Positions 10,272 through 22,364 of a DNA stretch of 64,000 nucleotides are shown piece after piece. The notes under the pieces were generated by a model that made no database searches, had not been told where the DNA came from, and saw nothing but the letters and a program-made list of their open reading frames with translations. Each line of letters begins with the position of its first letter. The stretch's first letter is position 1. The translations under genes were made by a program, and so were the position numbers. The stretch spans positions 201,434,181-201,498,180 of the forward strand of contig CP136067.1 of the NCBI GenBank assembly GCA_032622095.1, given 5' to 3'. This DNA comes from Siphonodentalium dalli. Its lineage: Eukaryota > Mollusca > Scaphopoda > Gadilida > Siphonodentaliidae.

Positions 10272-12328
10272 TGTTTTTAGGTTTCACAAACAACGCTAAA
10301 CCAACTATTCGACTGCTGTATAATTAAATTTGAGTCTTTGTGCCCCTGTGTGGAACCAGGGAGCATGTTAGCTCTTGTTTATGGTCCATCACTTTTGAAG
10401 TATGTCTTCTAAAAGTTGAAGGAGTTCTTTTATCGATTTATCAAACAACCCACATTATATTACAACATGCATGTAACACAGATACGATGTGAATACATTG
10501 TGCGATTCAACCACCAAAATGTAGAAGTTGCAAGTATAACGAGCGTACAACATTTGAGACTATTTCCGACGAAAAAGATACGATAAGTTGAAAGAGACAC
10601 CTGTCACTCAAAACTGGTGCTCACCGAGTGATGAAATCGCGTCGGCCTTTCATCGTTTTTGATTGGCTATTCGCAACTTATCACGTGCCTGGCGGCTGTA
10701 TAGTTGCACGTGTGTTTGATATATTCGACCGCGATGACACAAACCCGTGTTGGTTTTAATTTCAGTGTTCACTTCTTTGCAATGTACAATCTTGTTGATT
10801 TGTCTGTTACTTTTGCACTGAATATTAGCATCTAGTATGGTTATTGTCAATATAGTCATACCCGAAGGAATTATGATGCAACAACGAAATTTCTTGTTAA
10901 ATCGTAGGAAGTATCGAACAGTTTCCAGGTACATTTTTAGGAACGCGGTATAGGCATTGTCAATCGACGCTGCGGAAAATTTCTGTAGCGGGGGAAAGTA
11001 ATCCAGACATTTAGGTTATCGAGAAATGACTTTAATAGCTAAAGGAATCACTAAACTAAATGGTTTCCATAGGGGACAGTGTTAACGTTTCGGCCAAATT
11101 CACTGAATTGAAGCCTGCATGCCATACGAGTGATGTTTACCCAGCTAGATTGACACCAGTTGATGACGAAAATACAAGAAAAATCATAGCTCATGTGTTT
11201 ACTTTTTAAAATAAATCCCCAAGTGTACGACAGGGCTATCACACAGTCAAATTTTATCTGGAAAAACCAAGAACTACAGCAGCTAGTTAAATACATTTCC
11301 CGCTCACAAATATCAGGTGAAGGTCTTTCTTCAGTTACCTTCACCTTTAGCATTCCACGGTGACTCGCTCCCCGACTCTGGAACACATTTAGCTCACTGA
11401 TTCCTATATATATACACAGCGTTTCTTATAGTATTTTATCAAAATATAGACCTTACTGAAACCAAAAATGGATTATTTCGGGCAGTAGTGGTTTATTTTT
11501 ACAATATGAGGCATCCTAAAAATTAGTTTGTGTGTGTGTCAATCGTCAAAATAAAGTAAAAACATTTAGATTTGTTTTTTCAATTTTACTAGCTGATGCA
11601 TCTCGTACAACTTAAATATGCCCTTATACACCATAATATTACTAAATTGAAGAGGAAATGTTATTATACATTTTGAGAGGGATATCTTGTCCAATTTTAA
11701 CCCTTTTCATGCAGAATTTGTTTTTTTAACTTGAATTTTGACTGGACACTGGGAAGTGACCTGGAGGAAATTTCAAACTAATATTATGACCAAAAGAAGG
11801 AATGAATGTAAATGTTGGTCCAAAACAACAACTTTCACATACATTAATGGTTGGAAATTCAGACTACCAGAACAATTTCAACCCATTGTTGGTGTAATAT
11901 TGTGTCAGATATGAAATTTCCAACTATAGGTTGTTTATCGGACGCAATTCACTTGAACCAGCACAACTAATACTGTTCTGATTGAACTCAATCAACGCCA
12001 TATGAACGGCTGCGTTCTCACGGGCTTGATCTTTCCAGCAAGAACATATCAGGGTATAATTGTACCTGATATTTTCTTGCAGATATTTTCTTGTAGGTTC
12101 ATGTGGACGCTCCATTAAGGACCTGACATCTTTCAACATAAGATATGAAATAACTTCTGTGGAAGCAATTAGTTGTGTAGCCTAAGGTGTGTTGAAACTA
12201 AATCAATGTATTTTGTCTCTTTAATCTTGACGAAATGTATTTGGTTCTCTATTTGAGTTCTTTCCCTTTTTTTGTTTCTGTGAATGCTATATTGCCTAGA
12301 AAATTATTTATTAATGTTAAGGGTAATT
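10272..12328. other. No gene recognised
   Basis: AT-rich sequence. Minus-strand ORFs at 11051-11386 (111 aa) and 11924-12139 (71 aa) have no domain I recognise and no convincing splice context. No tandem repeats or inverted repeats of note were seen by eye. Confidence 0.5.
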
Positions 12329-12903
12329 AAGGTTCTTTATTCCGACTGTTCTTTGTTCCGAAGGTTCTTTATTCCGAAAAAAACCTAGGGACACCTTGTC
12401 ACCAGTAATAACAAACGTCGGAACAAGTTTTTAAATATAAAATATAGGTCTGATATGTTTTTGCGTGTAATTTGCTAGTTTAAAAATGCCCCATCCGAAA
12501 ATATAAAGTCATCTAACCAAATAATAAATAAAACGAAACAATACTAACCAGAATCAAAACTAATCGTAAGACATGCAACAGGAGCATCCAAAATACTGCA
12601 ATCAGAGTATTACTTCCTATGGGATTTTCAGAGTATTACTTCCTATTGGGTTTTCAGAGTATTACTTCCTATTGGGTTTTCAACAAACAATGTACGTAAC
12701 CTACGTAACTGATTTCGGAACAAAGAAATGTCATCGGAAATAGAAACCTGGTGGGTGGTAGACCTGCTTTTGGAATAACAACCTGTTGGAATAATGACCC
12801 CCCCCCCCCCTTTAAACATGTACTTTCAGAACAAAGAACCTTCGAAATAAAGAACCTTCGGAATAAAGAATCTGCGGATACAGAACTTTCGGAATAAAGA
12901 ACG
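12329..12903. mobile_element. Foldback element with repetitive TTCTTTATTCCGA arms
   Basis: The left arm at about 12329-12380 is made of AAGGTTCTTTATTCCGA repeats. The right arm at about 12826-12903 is the reverse complement, with CGGAATAAAGAACCTT in several copies. The arms could pair over about 50-75 bp. The interior has a long C run near 12798-12811 and a small tandem repeat. No ORF is present. It is a non-autonomous inverted-repeat element of about 575 bp; no clear target duplication was found. Confidence 0.7.
12603..12680. repeat. 26-bp tandem repeat, three copies
   Basis: Units at 12603, 12629 and 12655 each read CAGAGTATTACTTCCTAT followed by GGGNTTTT. It lies inside the foldback element. 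Confidence 0.95.
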
Positions 12904-13825
12904 CTGCACGGGAATGAGGACTGAGTTGATGGTTGGACAATCCCGCACAAGGGCATTCACATCCATAAAGTCCTATCAAAAAAATATACAACAGGCTTCT
13001 CTCCGAAAGAGCAATACAAAATATGTCGTCACTTACCAGTCTGTTCAGCGACTACGTCAGGAAACGAACCTATTTGAACGCTTGACAAACTACACAAATC
13101 TGAATAATGTGATCAAGGAGTATATCAAATCATATTAATGTCCAATGTTGGAACAGTTAAGTAAACACGACCTGGTTGTTAAACATGTGACCATATTCTG
13201 CAATTGTCATTTGTTCTCCTTCCAAGCTACGTATGTGGACAATTTGAATCAATTACGCCTCCGTGTAGGGATTGATATATGTTTCGATTACTGTTTCTCA
13301 TGAATTGTCTATAAGTATTTTCTCAAGTTATAACTTACACGTCAAGGTATCACTAAGATGATGTTGCGTCTTTGTCTCGTTCTAAACTCTGACAGTGGTG
13401 TCTAGAAATACCTGCTGTTGGTGCATAATTCATTATAGACCCGGGTGAAGGATCTGCAGTCTCGGATGGATTGTATGTCGACGAGTGAGAGGCTTACAAC
13501 GCACATACTACACTGCGTTTTTCAATGACGTGTTCGGTTGATATAGTATAATGTATTATCTTCCTGAAGTGCCCATATTGCAGCCAGCCCAAGGTTATTC
13601 CGTATTGAAAGGTTTGAGGCATTTAATGTCATATTGCCAACATCCATTCCATAGCAGCAGCCAATTGTATTACGCACCGAAGCACATCAAGAGACCATAA
13701 ACGCTAGTATAGTAATGACTATGCTTATACAGCTGGTATTCCTTATTTGAACCAATGGTCGAAGATTGTCACAAGTTTAGCCAAACTCCATTCTTGCTAA
13801 AGTTGTGATCTATCCTGTGCTCATG
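12904..13825. other. No gene recognised
   Basis: A 74-aa plus-strand ORF begins at 12914 but matches no family I know. No repeat or RNA was seen. Confidence 0.5.
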
Positions 13826-13880
13826 CATTCTCTTATATATGCGAGTCGACCATAGGTCGCCTCGCATATATAAGAGAATG
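13826..13880. repeat. Near-perfect 55-nt hairpin
   Basis: CATTCTCTTATATATGCGAG at 13826-13845 is followed by CGACC-ATA-GGTCG and then the exact reverse complement at 13861-13880. The result is 25 base pairs with a single T/C mismatch and a 3-nt loop. It is shorter than usual animal pre-miRNAs and may simply be a miniature inverted repeat. Confidence 0.9.
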
Positions 13881-15452
13881 TATTGGCCTAACAATTTTTT
13901 ATCATTTTTTTTAAATAAATGTTTCTTACAATTTTTAGGACATAAAATAAAAAACATCCATTACCCTGCAGGGAGCCCCACACATATATAGAAGCATATA
14001 GAAGAGTGTCGTCTGCTCATGTTTGTCTGGGGCTCTGTATGGGTGAATACGAACCTAACTCGACTTACCAGATGTACGCTCTTTTGTAATATGTTTCACT
14101 GAGACAACCACCGTCAAACGGAGTAACGGCGACAAGTGCTCGATGGCCTTTATTTATAACGACCCGATCGGCGCGTTAGCGCCGAGCTCTGCTCGTGTAT
14201 AGGTAACAGGCGGGCGTACTCACTTGTGACGTCACACAAAATTTACAGTATACCGTGTAAGTGAAATTTTTTAGCGACAAAACTTTTTCGTGAAAACATC
14301 ACGTGACTTCCGGCAGTAGTTTCACAAAATCGCGGATTCAGCAATAAAACGAATTTGCTACTTCACAACTTCCGATATGTGGCAATGGACAACTGAAGTA
14401 TTTAATTTATTTATAAAAAGTAAGTTGCTATGAATATGTTAAGCATAGGTTCATATTAGATCAGTTCCATCTGTTAGCTAAATGAAGGCATTTACGGCGT
14501 CATGACGTCAAAATGTCATTTGTCTCTGCGGGCCAGAATTCAGACATGACTGAACGTGTCATATCGTCTTCGCGGACAACTGATTTCATCTCACTATTGA
14601 CTAGACATCAATTGATTTATTTATTTGATAGATAATTGAACGTCGTTTTAGCAGCTATGCCATAGGTCACGACCATACTGGACATAGAAACGCAGACAAG
14701 CGCATCGCATTGTCCGTCTTCTTACTATTATGCCGGGGTCGTTCTATGCGTTGCATATTATCATAGCAACCACCCCAGTGGGTGTTTATACCTAAATGCA
14801 TGTGAATTATGACGTCATATAATTTTTCTATATTTCTATATAGCCAAGAGCGAAAATAGCGTGTATGCTTTTTTGTAAATTTCACACGTGACTTCCGGGA
14901 GGTTATTGCGCAGAATCCAGCAGAAACTGATCGAAGAATTACGTTTTCTTCACTTCAACTTCAACACAATCGACTGTTTGTAACGGTACTGAGTTAGGAG
15001 AGCAGCGTGCTCCGAAGACAACCGCGACGGAGGAATTTACATACAAGTACAACAACAACAACGATTGCCGATGATCACTTTTTAATTGTCCTCACTGAGT
15101 CATTCAGAGACTCAATCAAATAATAGATTAATCGAGGATTAATCACAGCCTTTCTAGTCTGATAACATGGCATTCGGTAAAATATTACCGTGGCACAGTT
15201 TGTGATTAGCCATATCGATTGTAAACAAATCTTCTACTCGAAATTTGTAAATTAAAAAAACAAATCAAATGTGCATGTGCGATAATCAATATCATCCATG
15301 ACCAACCCGGACACACATACCAAATCGCATTCACATCCACTGAGAAACAACGAAGCAGCGCGACATTACACTTTTATTTAGAGCCGGCATCGGCGTCGAC
15401 AAACACTTTATATACACCGATTTCTCCACTACAAGGTCAAGGCCCAAATGGC
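13881..15452. other. No gene recognised; CRE-like palindromes
   Basis: TGACGTCA or near-identical motifs occur near 14228, 14501 and 14811. A small GC stem CGGCGC-GTTA-GCGCCG lies at 14169-14184. ORFs are short. The stretch ends at the outer breakpoint of the large inverted repeat. Confidence 0.45.
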
Positions 15453-15800
15453 ACGAAATTGAAAAATCAACGAGTGATTGATCTGTGTTTCATGTAATTT
15501 GCAACAATGAATGTTGTTTTGAGGATTTTATGGATTATTGTGTACCGTACCACAGATACACGAAGACTAGGCAATTCAATGTTAAGTGTACCGTATTCTA
15601 TTTCATGACATCATGTGTAAACTGTGTTTGTGACATGATTATTGCACTTTCACTTTCGACAGGAGCTTGGAGGCATTGTTGAATTTGTTCTCTAATTATC
15701 AAAGGTTGCACAGGTATTTGCTTATCATTAATTTAATCATTTGATTTAGGACTGAAAAAGAATTGTTTCTGTTTTCAAATTGAAAAGATCAATCGTACTG

Positions 15801-16186
15801 CCCTGCTGGACAAAACAAGTGTCCATTGGCACCGCAGTGTGTTTGCCGGTCGGCGGCGGTGTCAGAGTTTGTAACTGCCGTTGAGCACCGCTGCCGAGCA
15901 GCAAGTACACCATGGTCGACCGTCAAGTACACATGTACACCATGGCCGAAAAGCAACTACAATGGGGCCGAATGGCATGTACACCGTGGTTAGATTTCTG
16001 GTTTATATTGTCTTTTTTCAGTTTAATGAATGCACACAGCAGCAACTACACCATGGTCGAATGGCAATTACACCGCGGCCCAACTGTAGTTTATAGCTGG
16101 TGGAGACGCTGTGTAGTTGCATTTCGGCCGCAGTGGCAATGCTAAGCGCACCGTGGTTAAGTGGACACTTGTTTTGCCCAGCAGGG
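15801..16186. mobile_element. CCCTGCTGG-ended MITE, copy 1 (left arm)
   Basis: The ends CCCTGCTGGACAAAACAAG and CTTGTTTTGCCCAGCAGGG form TIRs of about 27 bp. TA follows the right end (16187-16188) and TG precedes the left, probably a mutated TA. The interior repeats short words around CACCATGGTCGA and GGCCGAANNGCAACTAC, alternating in orientation. A second copy lies at 18593-18991. No transposase is encoded. Confidence 0.85.
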
Positions 16187-16796
16187 TAGTACATGTGTAT
16201 TCAGTTCAAATTCATACAGATATCTTTCAGACGCAGTTTCTATCAAGATAAAATAAACAGCGGAAATACATTCATAAATGCTGCGTAAATTGAATTAGTT
16301 TACTCACGATGGATGTCCATTGAAACTCTTTGATGGTTTAACACTGCTTAATCCACTATCCATAAGCACAAGTGAATGTTACACACTGTGTTTTCATATT
16401 GTACATGTACATGCTCCTATATTAATTGTAATTCATAATTATTAATAAGGAATTAATTTAATACTCCGATTCAATGCTGACGAAATAAATACGGTAACAT
16501 CTCCCGGCCATGTGGTCTCGCTTTGATTTTCCAGGAATTTATGTGACGTCATAAGCCATACATAGAAATCGTTCAAATGTATTTTTAGCTTCGAATCATT
16601 CAGTCTCAGACAGATAGTGCATTTGACACTTCACATCGTGTGACCTCAAAAAACTTAAACTGCCAATCATCGTGGCACGAGGGATCACCTTTTGATGAAT
16701 GCCGACAATGAATGTTGGTTTTGGAGAATTCATTTGATATTTTGCTACAACATTCAAGCTGTTTCTTTATACTTGTACGCTCTCCGTATTTGGCCT

Positions 16797-16868
16797 AGGC
16801 GCGCAATTGATCGCTCACTGGTTTTCAATTTTAGCCGCGTGATGGTGCGCAAGAGCGATCGCGCGCCT
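16797..16868. repeat. GC-rich 72-nt hairpin
   Basis: AGGCGCGC...GATCGCTC on the left pairs with GAGCGATC-GCGCGCCT on the right; an AATT bulge interrupts the left side and about 34 nt form the loop. The mirrored copy is at 40906-40977. No function is assigned. Confidence 0.6.
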
Positions 16869-17240
16869 CAAAAATTAAAGTCTGATCTTTCTGTTGATTC
16901 CAACGTTAACACTATTACTTAATATTTTTACCACTTTAGAGGGCGTTCTTTATTAGATGAACATTATTTTACCCACACGTCATGATTCCATGATTTTAAG
17001 GTGAAGTTGAACAGAAGCAAGCGCTAAGCTTTGTTTTCATTAACGCATGCTCACACCAGGACGGTGTGGTAATAATAGCATGATTTTGTCGGGCGCCTTG
17101 GTTTCTTTACAGCCCTTCATTTGATTAACTCCGTCTCGGGTCTATAAATAGGCCCTCGGGCTGTTAATCATTCCTGTCGGGTCCAGGTGCTAAGTACTGC
17201 AGTAGCGTTCTTTAATGTGCACACACCAAGGCGGAATACA

Positions 17241-17881
17241 GGAGAAGTCGGCCCCGCTACGAAGTCGGTCCAGCTATTAACATCAGTTAGTGACATGTTT
17301 ACTCAATTGAGTAACATACATGTATATCAGGTGTCACGGAAACCTTGTTCAACACTACATTGTATATGACTTAGTGTTGATCTTTATCGGCGTTTCGCTG
17401 ACTGCTTCCATGTGGAAATCCCTCTGGCGTGACGCCCATTATAATTATGACAGGACATTGTTTAGGTCTATAGATTAATTGGCTGACTAAGTGTGAAGGT
17501 TCGTATCTGGTCTAATACCATGTCTTGTATATATGGCTATTTTTCCGGTACAGATTTAAATTTCCGTTTAACGAACCCTATCAACATATCTGCGTAAAGC
17601 CATGACAGTGAGCGATAAGCAAATGGATTGCCAGCAGGTGATATAATCCTCCTTGACACCATGTGACCAAAACATGGTCACATAAAATGGAATGCTACAA
17701 GGTACCGTAATGTACATGTGATCCCTTATGACACCGTGTGGCGAAATGTCGGTCTCATCTTATTGTGCCACAGGCATTAACAAGCAGTAAAATAATAATG
17801 GGGCCGACTTTTCTTGACCAATCTTTAATTTACCCGGGCCGACTTCTCTTGTGGCCGACCTTGTTTTGGGCTGACTTCTCC
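17241..17881. repeat. Inverted cluster of GAAGTCGGCC motifs
   Basis: GGAGAAGTCGGCC at 17241 faces GGCCGACTTCTC and related words at 17836-17881, with several more copies of GAAGTCGG in between and just beyond (for example near 17985). It could be a TIR element of about 640 bp with repetitive ends; no target duplication is visible. The mirrored copy is at 39893-40533. Confidence 0.4.
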
Positions 17882-18091
17882 AGATACCCCGAGGCATGTA
17901 CACAGGTCAGCCATTAATGTCTGCACCCCCAATCAGACAACATACTGCACAACAACAAAATACCTGGATAGATGTTGTAATGGGGGAAGTCGGTATTTTT
18001 GCATTCGGATCTTTATTCAGTGATCTCAAATGAGACTTTTCAGCTTTACAAACTTGGTATCTGACCGAGTTCTGATTTTTGTCAGAATACC

Positions 18092-18165
18092 CTGACCAGG
18101 TTGCGATCCCCGGCCCGCTAGCACGAGAGACCAGTACACTACAGTACCTCTCGGCTATCGACTTC
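18092..18165 (-). repeat. tRNA-like SINE head with A and B boxes
   Basis: On the minus strand, TAGCCGAGAGGT (18158-18147) resembles a pol III A box and GGGATCGCAACC (18110-18099) resembles a B box, at tRNA-like spacing. It starts GTCGATAGCCGAGAGGTACT and ends CTGGTCAGGG. A functional tRNA is unlikely because the stem ends do not pair well. The mirrored copy at 39609-39682 is on the plus strand. Confidence 0.45.
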
Positions 18166-18592
18166 CCTAGATTTAAGTAATTGACCCCCTCTATAGTGGT
18201 GTCACCCCATGTAATACATGTACTGCTGTATTATATAAGAAATGAACGGCGGGTTCAATGTGGTCATCGGATTTTGACCGCAAGAAAAATTCAGCAAACT
18301 GCATGAACCCCGAAGTAGTAAAGCCAAAAAAATATATACCTGTGTTTCCGGTGACCCGCCCACCCCTATTTCGGAGCTCCCGACGGTTTTCATTTTATTC
18401 ATTTTGCAAAATTCCAACGCATCCCGTTTTATTAGCTCAACTTACTTTGTAAGTTTGAGCTATTGCCATGGGTTGGCGTCCGTCATCCGTGTGTCTGTGT
18501 GTCCGTCAACAATTTACTTTGTCGCGGGCTACAGGTTGTGCCTTTAGTCTGATCTCTTTGAAATTTGTCATGAATGTTGACATTGACATGTA

Positions 18593-18991
18593 CCCTGCTG
18601 GACAAAACAAGTGTCCATTGGCACCGCGGTGTATTTGCCATTCGGCCGCAGTGTCAGAGTTTGTAACTGCAGTTGAGCGCCGCAGCCGAGCAGCAAGTAC
18701 ATGTACACCGCGGCCGAACGACAAGTACACATGTACACCATGGCCAAAAAGCAACTACAACGGGGCCGAATGGTATGTACAGTTGTACACCGTGGTTAGA
18801 TTTCTGGTTTGTATTGTTTTTTTTCAGTTTGATGAATGTACACAGCGCCGCAACTACACCATGGCCGAATGGCAAATAAACCAATGCCCAACTGTAGTTG
18901 GCCAGTGGAGCCGCGGTGTAGTTGCATTTCAGCCGCGGTAGCAATGCTAACCGCACCGTGGTTAAGTGGACACTTGTTTTTCCCAGCAGGG
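18593..18991. mobile_element. CCCTGCTGG-ended MITE, copy 2 (left arm)
   Basis: TIRs CCCTGCTGGACAAAACAAG and CTTGTTTTTCCCAGCAGGG. It is inserted into a 164-bp unit whose uninterrupted form reads GACATGTAGATGGGA. Here the TA in that word is duplicated on both sides (18591-18592 and 18992-18993). This proves the element's exact ends and its TA target duplication. Confidence 0.92.
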
Positions 18992-21018
18992 TAGATGGGA
19001 ACGAATCATTTTGGGGTCTTTCGATCGAAAAACATCTTCGCGGCCATCTTGGATTTCAAGGTTGTGCCTTTAGTCTGATCTTCATGAAATTTGTCATGGA
19101 TGTTAATATTGACATGTAGATGGGAACGAGTAATTTTTGGGTTGTTCGGCCAAAAAAACATGGCCGCCAGCAGCCATCTTGGATGTTACTCTTTGCATGA
19201 CTAAATCCTTTGGCGCGAGCTACAGATCGTAGCTTTGGTCGGATCTTCATGAAATTTGTCAAGGATGTTAATATTGACATGTAGATGGGAACGAGTAATT
19301 TTTGGGTTGTTCGGCCAAAAAAACATGGCCGCCAGCAGCCATCTTGGATGTTACTCTTTGCATGACTAAATCCTTTGGCGCGGGCTACAGGTCGTAGCTT
19401 TGGTCGGATCTTCATGAAATTTGTCATGGCTGTTGACCTTGACATGTAAATGGGAACGAGTCCTTTTCGGGTCATTCGGTCAAAAGACATGGCCGCCAAC
19501 AGCCATCTTGGATTTTACTCTTTGCATGACTAAATCCTTTGGCACAGGCCACAGATCCTAACTTTGGTCAGATTATTATGAAATTTGTCATGAATGTTGA
19601 CATTGACATGTAGATGGGAATGAGTCATTTTGGGGTAATTTGGCCAAAAAACATGGCCGCTGGCAGCCATCTTTGATTTCAAAATAAAATAGATTGGCGC
19701 GGTCTACAGGTCGTACTGTTCGTCTGATTATCATGAAATTTGTCATAGATGTTAATATTGACATGTAGATGGGAACGAGTTATTTTGGGGTCGTTAGGCC
19801 AAAAAACATGGCCACCAGTAGCCATCTTGGATTTTACTCTTTGCATGATTAAATACTTGGGCGCGGGCTACAGGTCGTAGCTTTGGTCGGATCTTCATGA
19901 AATTTGTCATGGCTATTGACCTTGACATGTAAATGGGAACGAGTCCTTTTGGGGTCATTCGGTCAAAAGACATGGCCGCCAGCAGCCATCTTGGATTTTA
20001 CTCTTTGCATGACTAAATCCTTTGGCACAGGCTACAGGTCCTAACTTTGGTCAGATTATTATGAAATTTGTCATGAATGTTGACATTGACATGTAGATGG
20101 GAATGAGTCATTTTGGGTAATTTGGCAAAAAAACATGGCCGCTGGCAGCCATCTTTGATTTCAAAATTAAATAGATTGGCGCGGTCTTCATGTCGTACTG
20201 TTCGTCTGATTATCATGAAATTTGTCATGGATGTTAATATTGACATGTAGATGGCAACGAGTTATTTTGGGGTCGTTAGGCCAAAAAACATGGCCACCAG
20301 TAGCCATCTTGGATTTTACTCTTTGCATGACTAAATCCTTCGGCGCGAGCTACAGGTCGTAGCTTTGGTCGGATCTTCATGAAATTTGTCATGGCTGTTG
20401 ACCTTGACATGTAAATGGGAACGAGTCCTTTTGGGGTCATTCGGTCAAAAGACATGGCCGCCAGCAGCCATCTTGGATTTTACTCTTTGCATGACTAAAT
20501 CCTTTGGCACAGGCTACAGGTCCTAACTTTGGTCAGATTATTATGAAATTTGTCATGAATGTTGATATTGACATGTAGATGGGAATGAGTCATTTTGGGG
20601 TAATTTGGCCAAAAAACATGGCCACTGGCAGCCATCTTTGATTTCAAAATTAAATAGATTGGCGCAGTCTTCCATGTCGTACTGTTCGTCTGATTATCAT
20701 GAAATTTGTCATGGATGTTAATAATGACAGGCTGATGGGAATGAGTCATTTTGGGGTAGTTCGACCAAAAAACATAGCCGTCATGAGCATCTTGGATTTT
20801 ACTCTTTTCATGACTAAATCCTTCGGCACAGGCTCTAGGTCGTACATTTGGTCAGATCATTATGATATTTGTCATGGCTATTGACATGTACAATGTAGAT
20901 GGGAACGAGTCATTTTGGGGTCGTTTGACCAAAAAACATGGCCGTCAGCGGTCATCTTGGATTTCAATATGCAATCCATAAGCACGGGCTACAGGTCGTA
21001 TCTTTTGTCGGATCATTA

Positions 21019-22364
21019 TTAGCTCAACTTACTTTGTAAGTTTGAGCTATTGCCATGGTTTGGCGTCCGTCATCCGTGTGTGCGTGTGTCCCTCAACAAT
21101 TTCCTTTGGCGCGGGCTACAGGTCGTACCTTTGGTCTGATCTTTATGAAATTTGTCATGAATGTTGACCTTGACATGTAGATGGGAACGAATGGCCGCTG
21201 CTGGCCATCTTTGATTTCAAAATTCAATCCATTGGCGCAGGCTACAGGTCGTGCTGTTCGTCTGATCATCATGAAATTTGTCATGGATGTTAATATTGAC
21301 ATGTAGATGGGAACGAGTGATTTTGGGGTCGTTCAGCCAAAAATCATGGCCGCCAGCAGCCATCTTGGATTTTACTCTTTGCATGACTAAATTCTTTGTC
21401 GCGGGCTACAGGTTGTAGCTTTGGTCAGAACTTCATGAAATTTGTCATGGATGTTAACAATGACATGTAGATGGGAACGAGTGATTTTGGGGTCGTTCGG
21501 CCAAAAAACATGGCCACCAGCAGCCATCTTGGATTTTACTCTTTGCATGACTAAATCCTTTGGCGCGGGCTACAGGTCGTACCTTTGGTCTGATCTTTAT
21601 TAAATTTGTCATGAATGTTGATATTGACATGTAGATGGGAACGAGTCATTTTGGGGTCATACGACCAAAAAACATGGCCACTGGCGGCCATCTTGGATTT
21701 CAAAATTCAATCCATTGGCACGGGCTACAGGTCGTACTGTTCGTCTGATCATCATGATATTTATCATGGATGTTAATATTAACATGTAGATGGGAACGAG
21801 TGTTTTTGGGGTCGTTTGGCTAAAAAACATGTCCGCCAGCAGCCATATTGGATTTTACTCTTTGCATGACTAAATCCTTTGGTGCGGGCTACAGGTCGTA
21901 GCTTTTGGTCGTAACTTCATGAAATTTGTCATGGATGTTAACAATGACATGTAGATGGGAAACGAGTTATTTTGGGGTCGTTCAGCCGAAAAACATGGCC
22001 GCCAGCAGCCATCTTGGATTTTACTCTTTGCATGACTAAATCCATTGGCACAGGCTACAGGTCGTACCTTTGATCAGATCATTATGAGATATGTAAAGGC
22101 TGTAGATGGGAACAGGTCATTTTGGGGTAATTCGGAAAAAAACATGGCTGCCATTGGCCATTTTAGAATTTACTCTTTGCACCATAATCACCACATCCCT
22201 GATCCGATCATTATGAAACCTGTCATGCATGTTGATATTGACATGTACATCTAGTCTTACTTAGACATTTCAATTAGCACCTTTCCTATTCCTCCATTTA
22301 CTGTCAACCATTAAATCATTCCCCTACTAAGTTGAGCTACACTACAGTGTCATTGACACTTTCA
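21019..22364 (-). mobile_element. Second HINE-like element nested in the first (left arm)
   Basis: It has the same 3' hairpin and CTAA end (21022-21019) and the same 5' start TGAAAGTGTCAATGAC (22364). A TAGCTCAACTTAG word just inside the 5' end is an inverted match to the 3' hairpin. It holds about seven 164-bp units. The flanks GGATCATTA (left) and TTACATTTGTCATGG (right) join into a normal 164-bp unit of the outer element (GGATCATTATGAAATTTGTC), so the insertion made no target duplication, as expected for Helitron-group elements. Confidence 0.7.

Noticed and set aside
11051-11386. 111-aa minus-strand ORF
   Set aside because: No family recognised, no splice signals or codon pattern that stands out, and the length is within chance for this much AT-rich DNA.
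14169-14184. CGGCGC-GTTA-GCGCCG stem as a bacterial-type terminator
   Set aside because: No T-run follows, and the context is eukaryotic.
17143-17150. TATAAATA as a core promoter
   Set aside because: No gene can be supported downstream, and the region is a motif cluster inside repeat-rich DNA.
18468-18941. 157-aa ORF and its overlapping ORFs in the palindrome arms
   Set aside because: They run across a HINE head and a MITE insertion, with no recognisable domain. The mirrored copies are only the palindrome.
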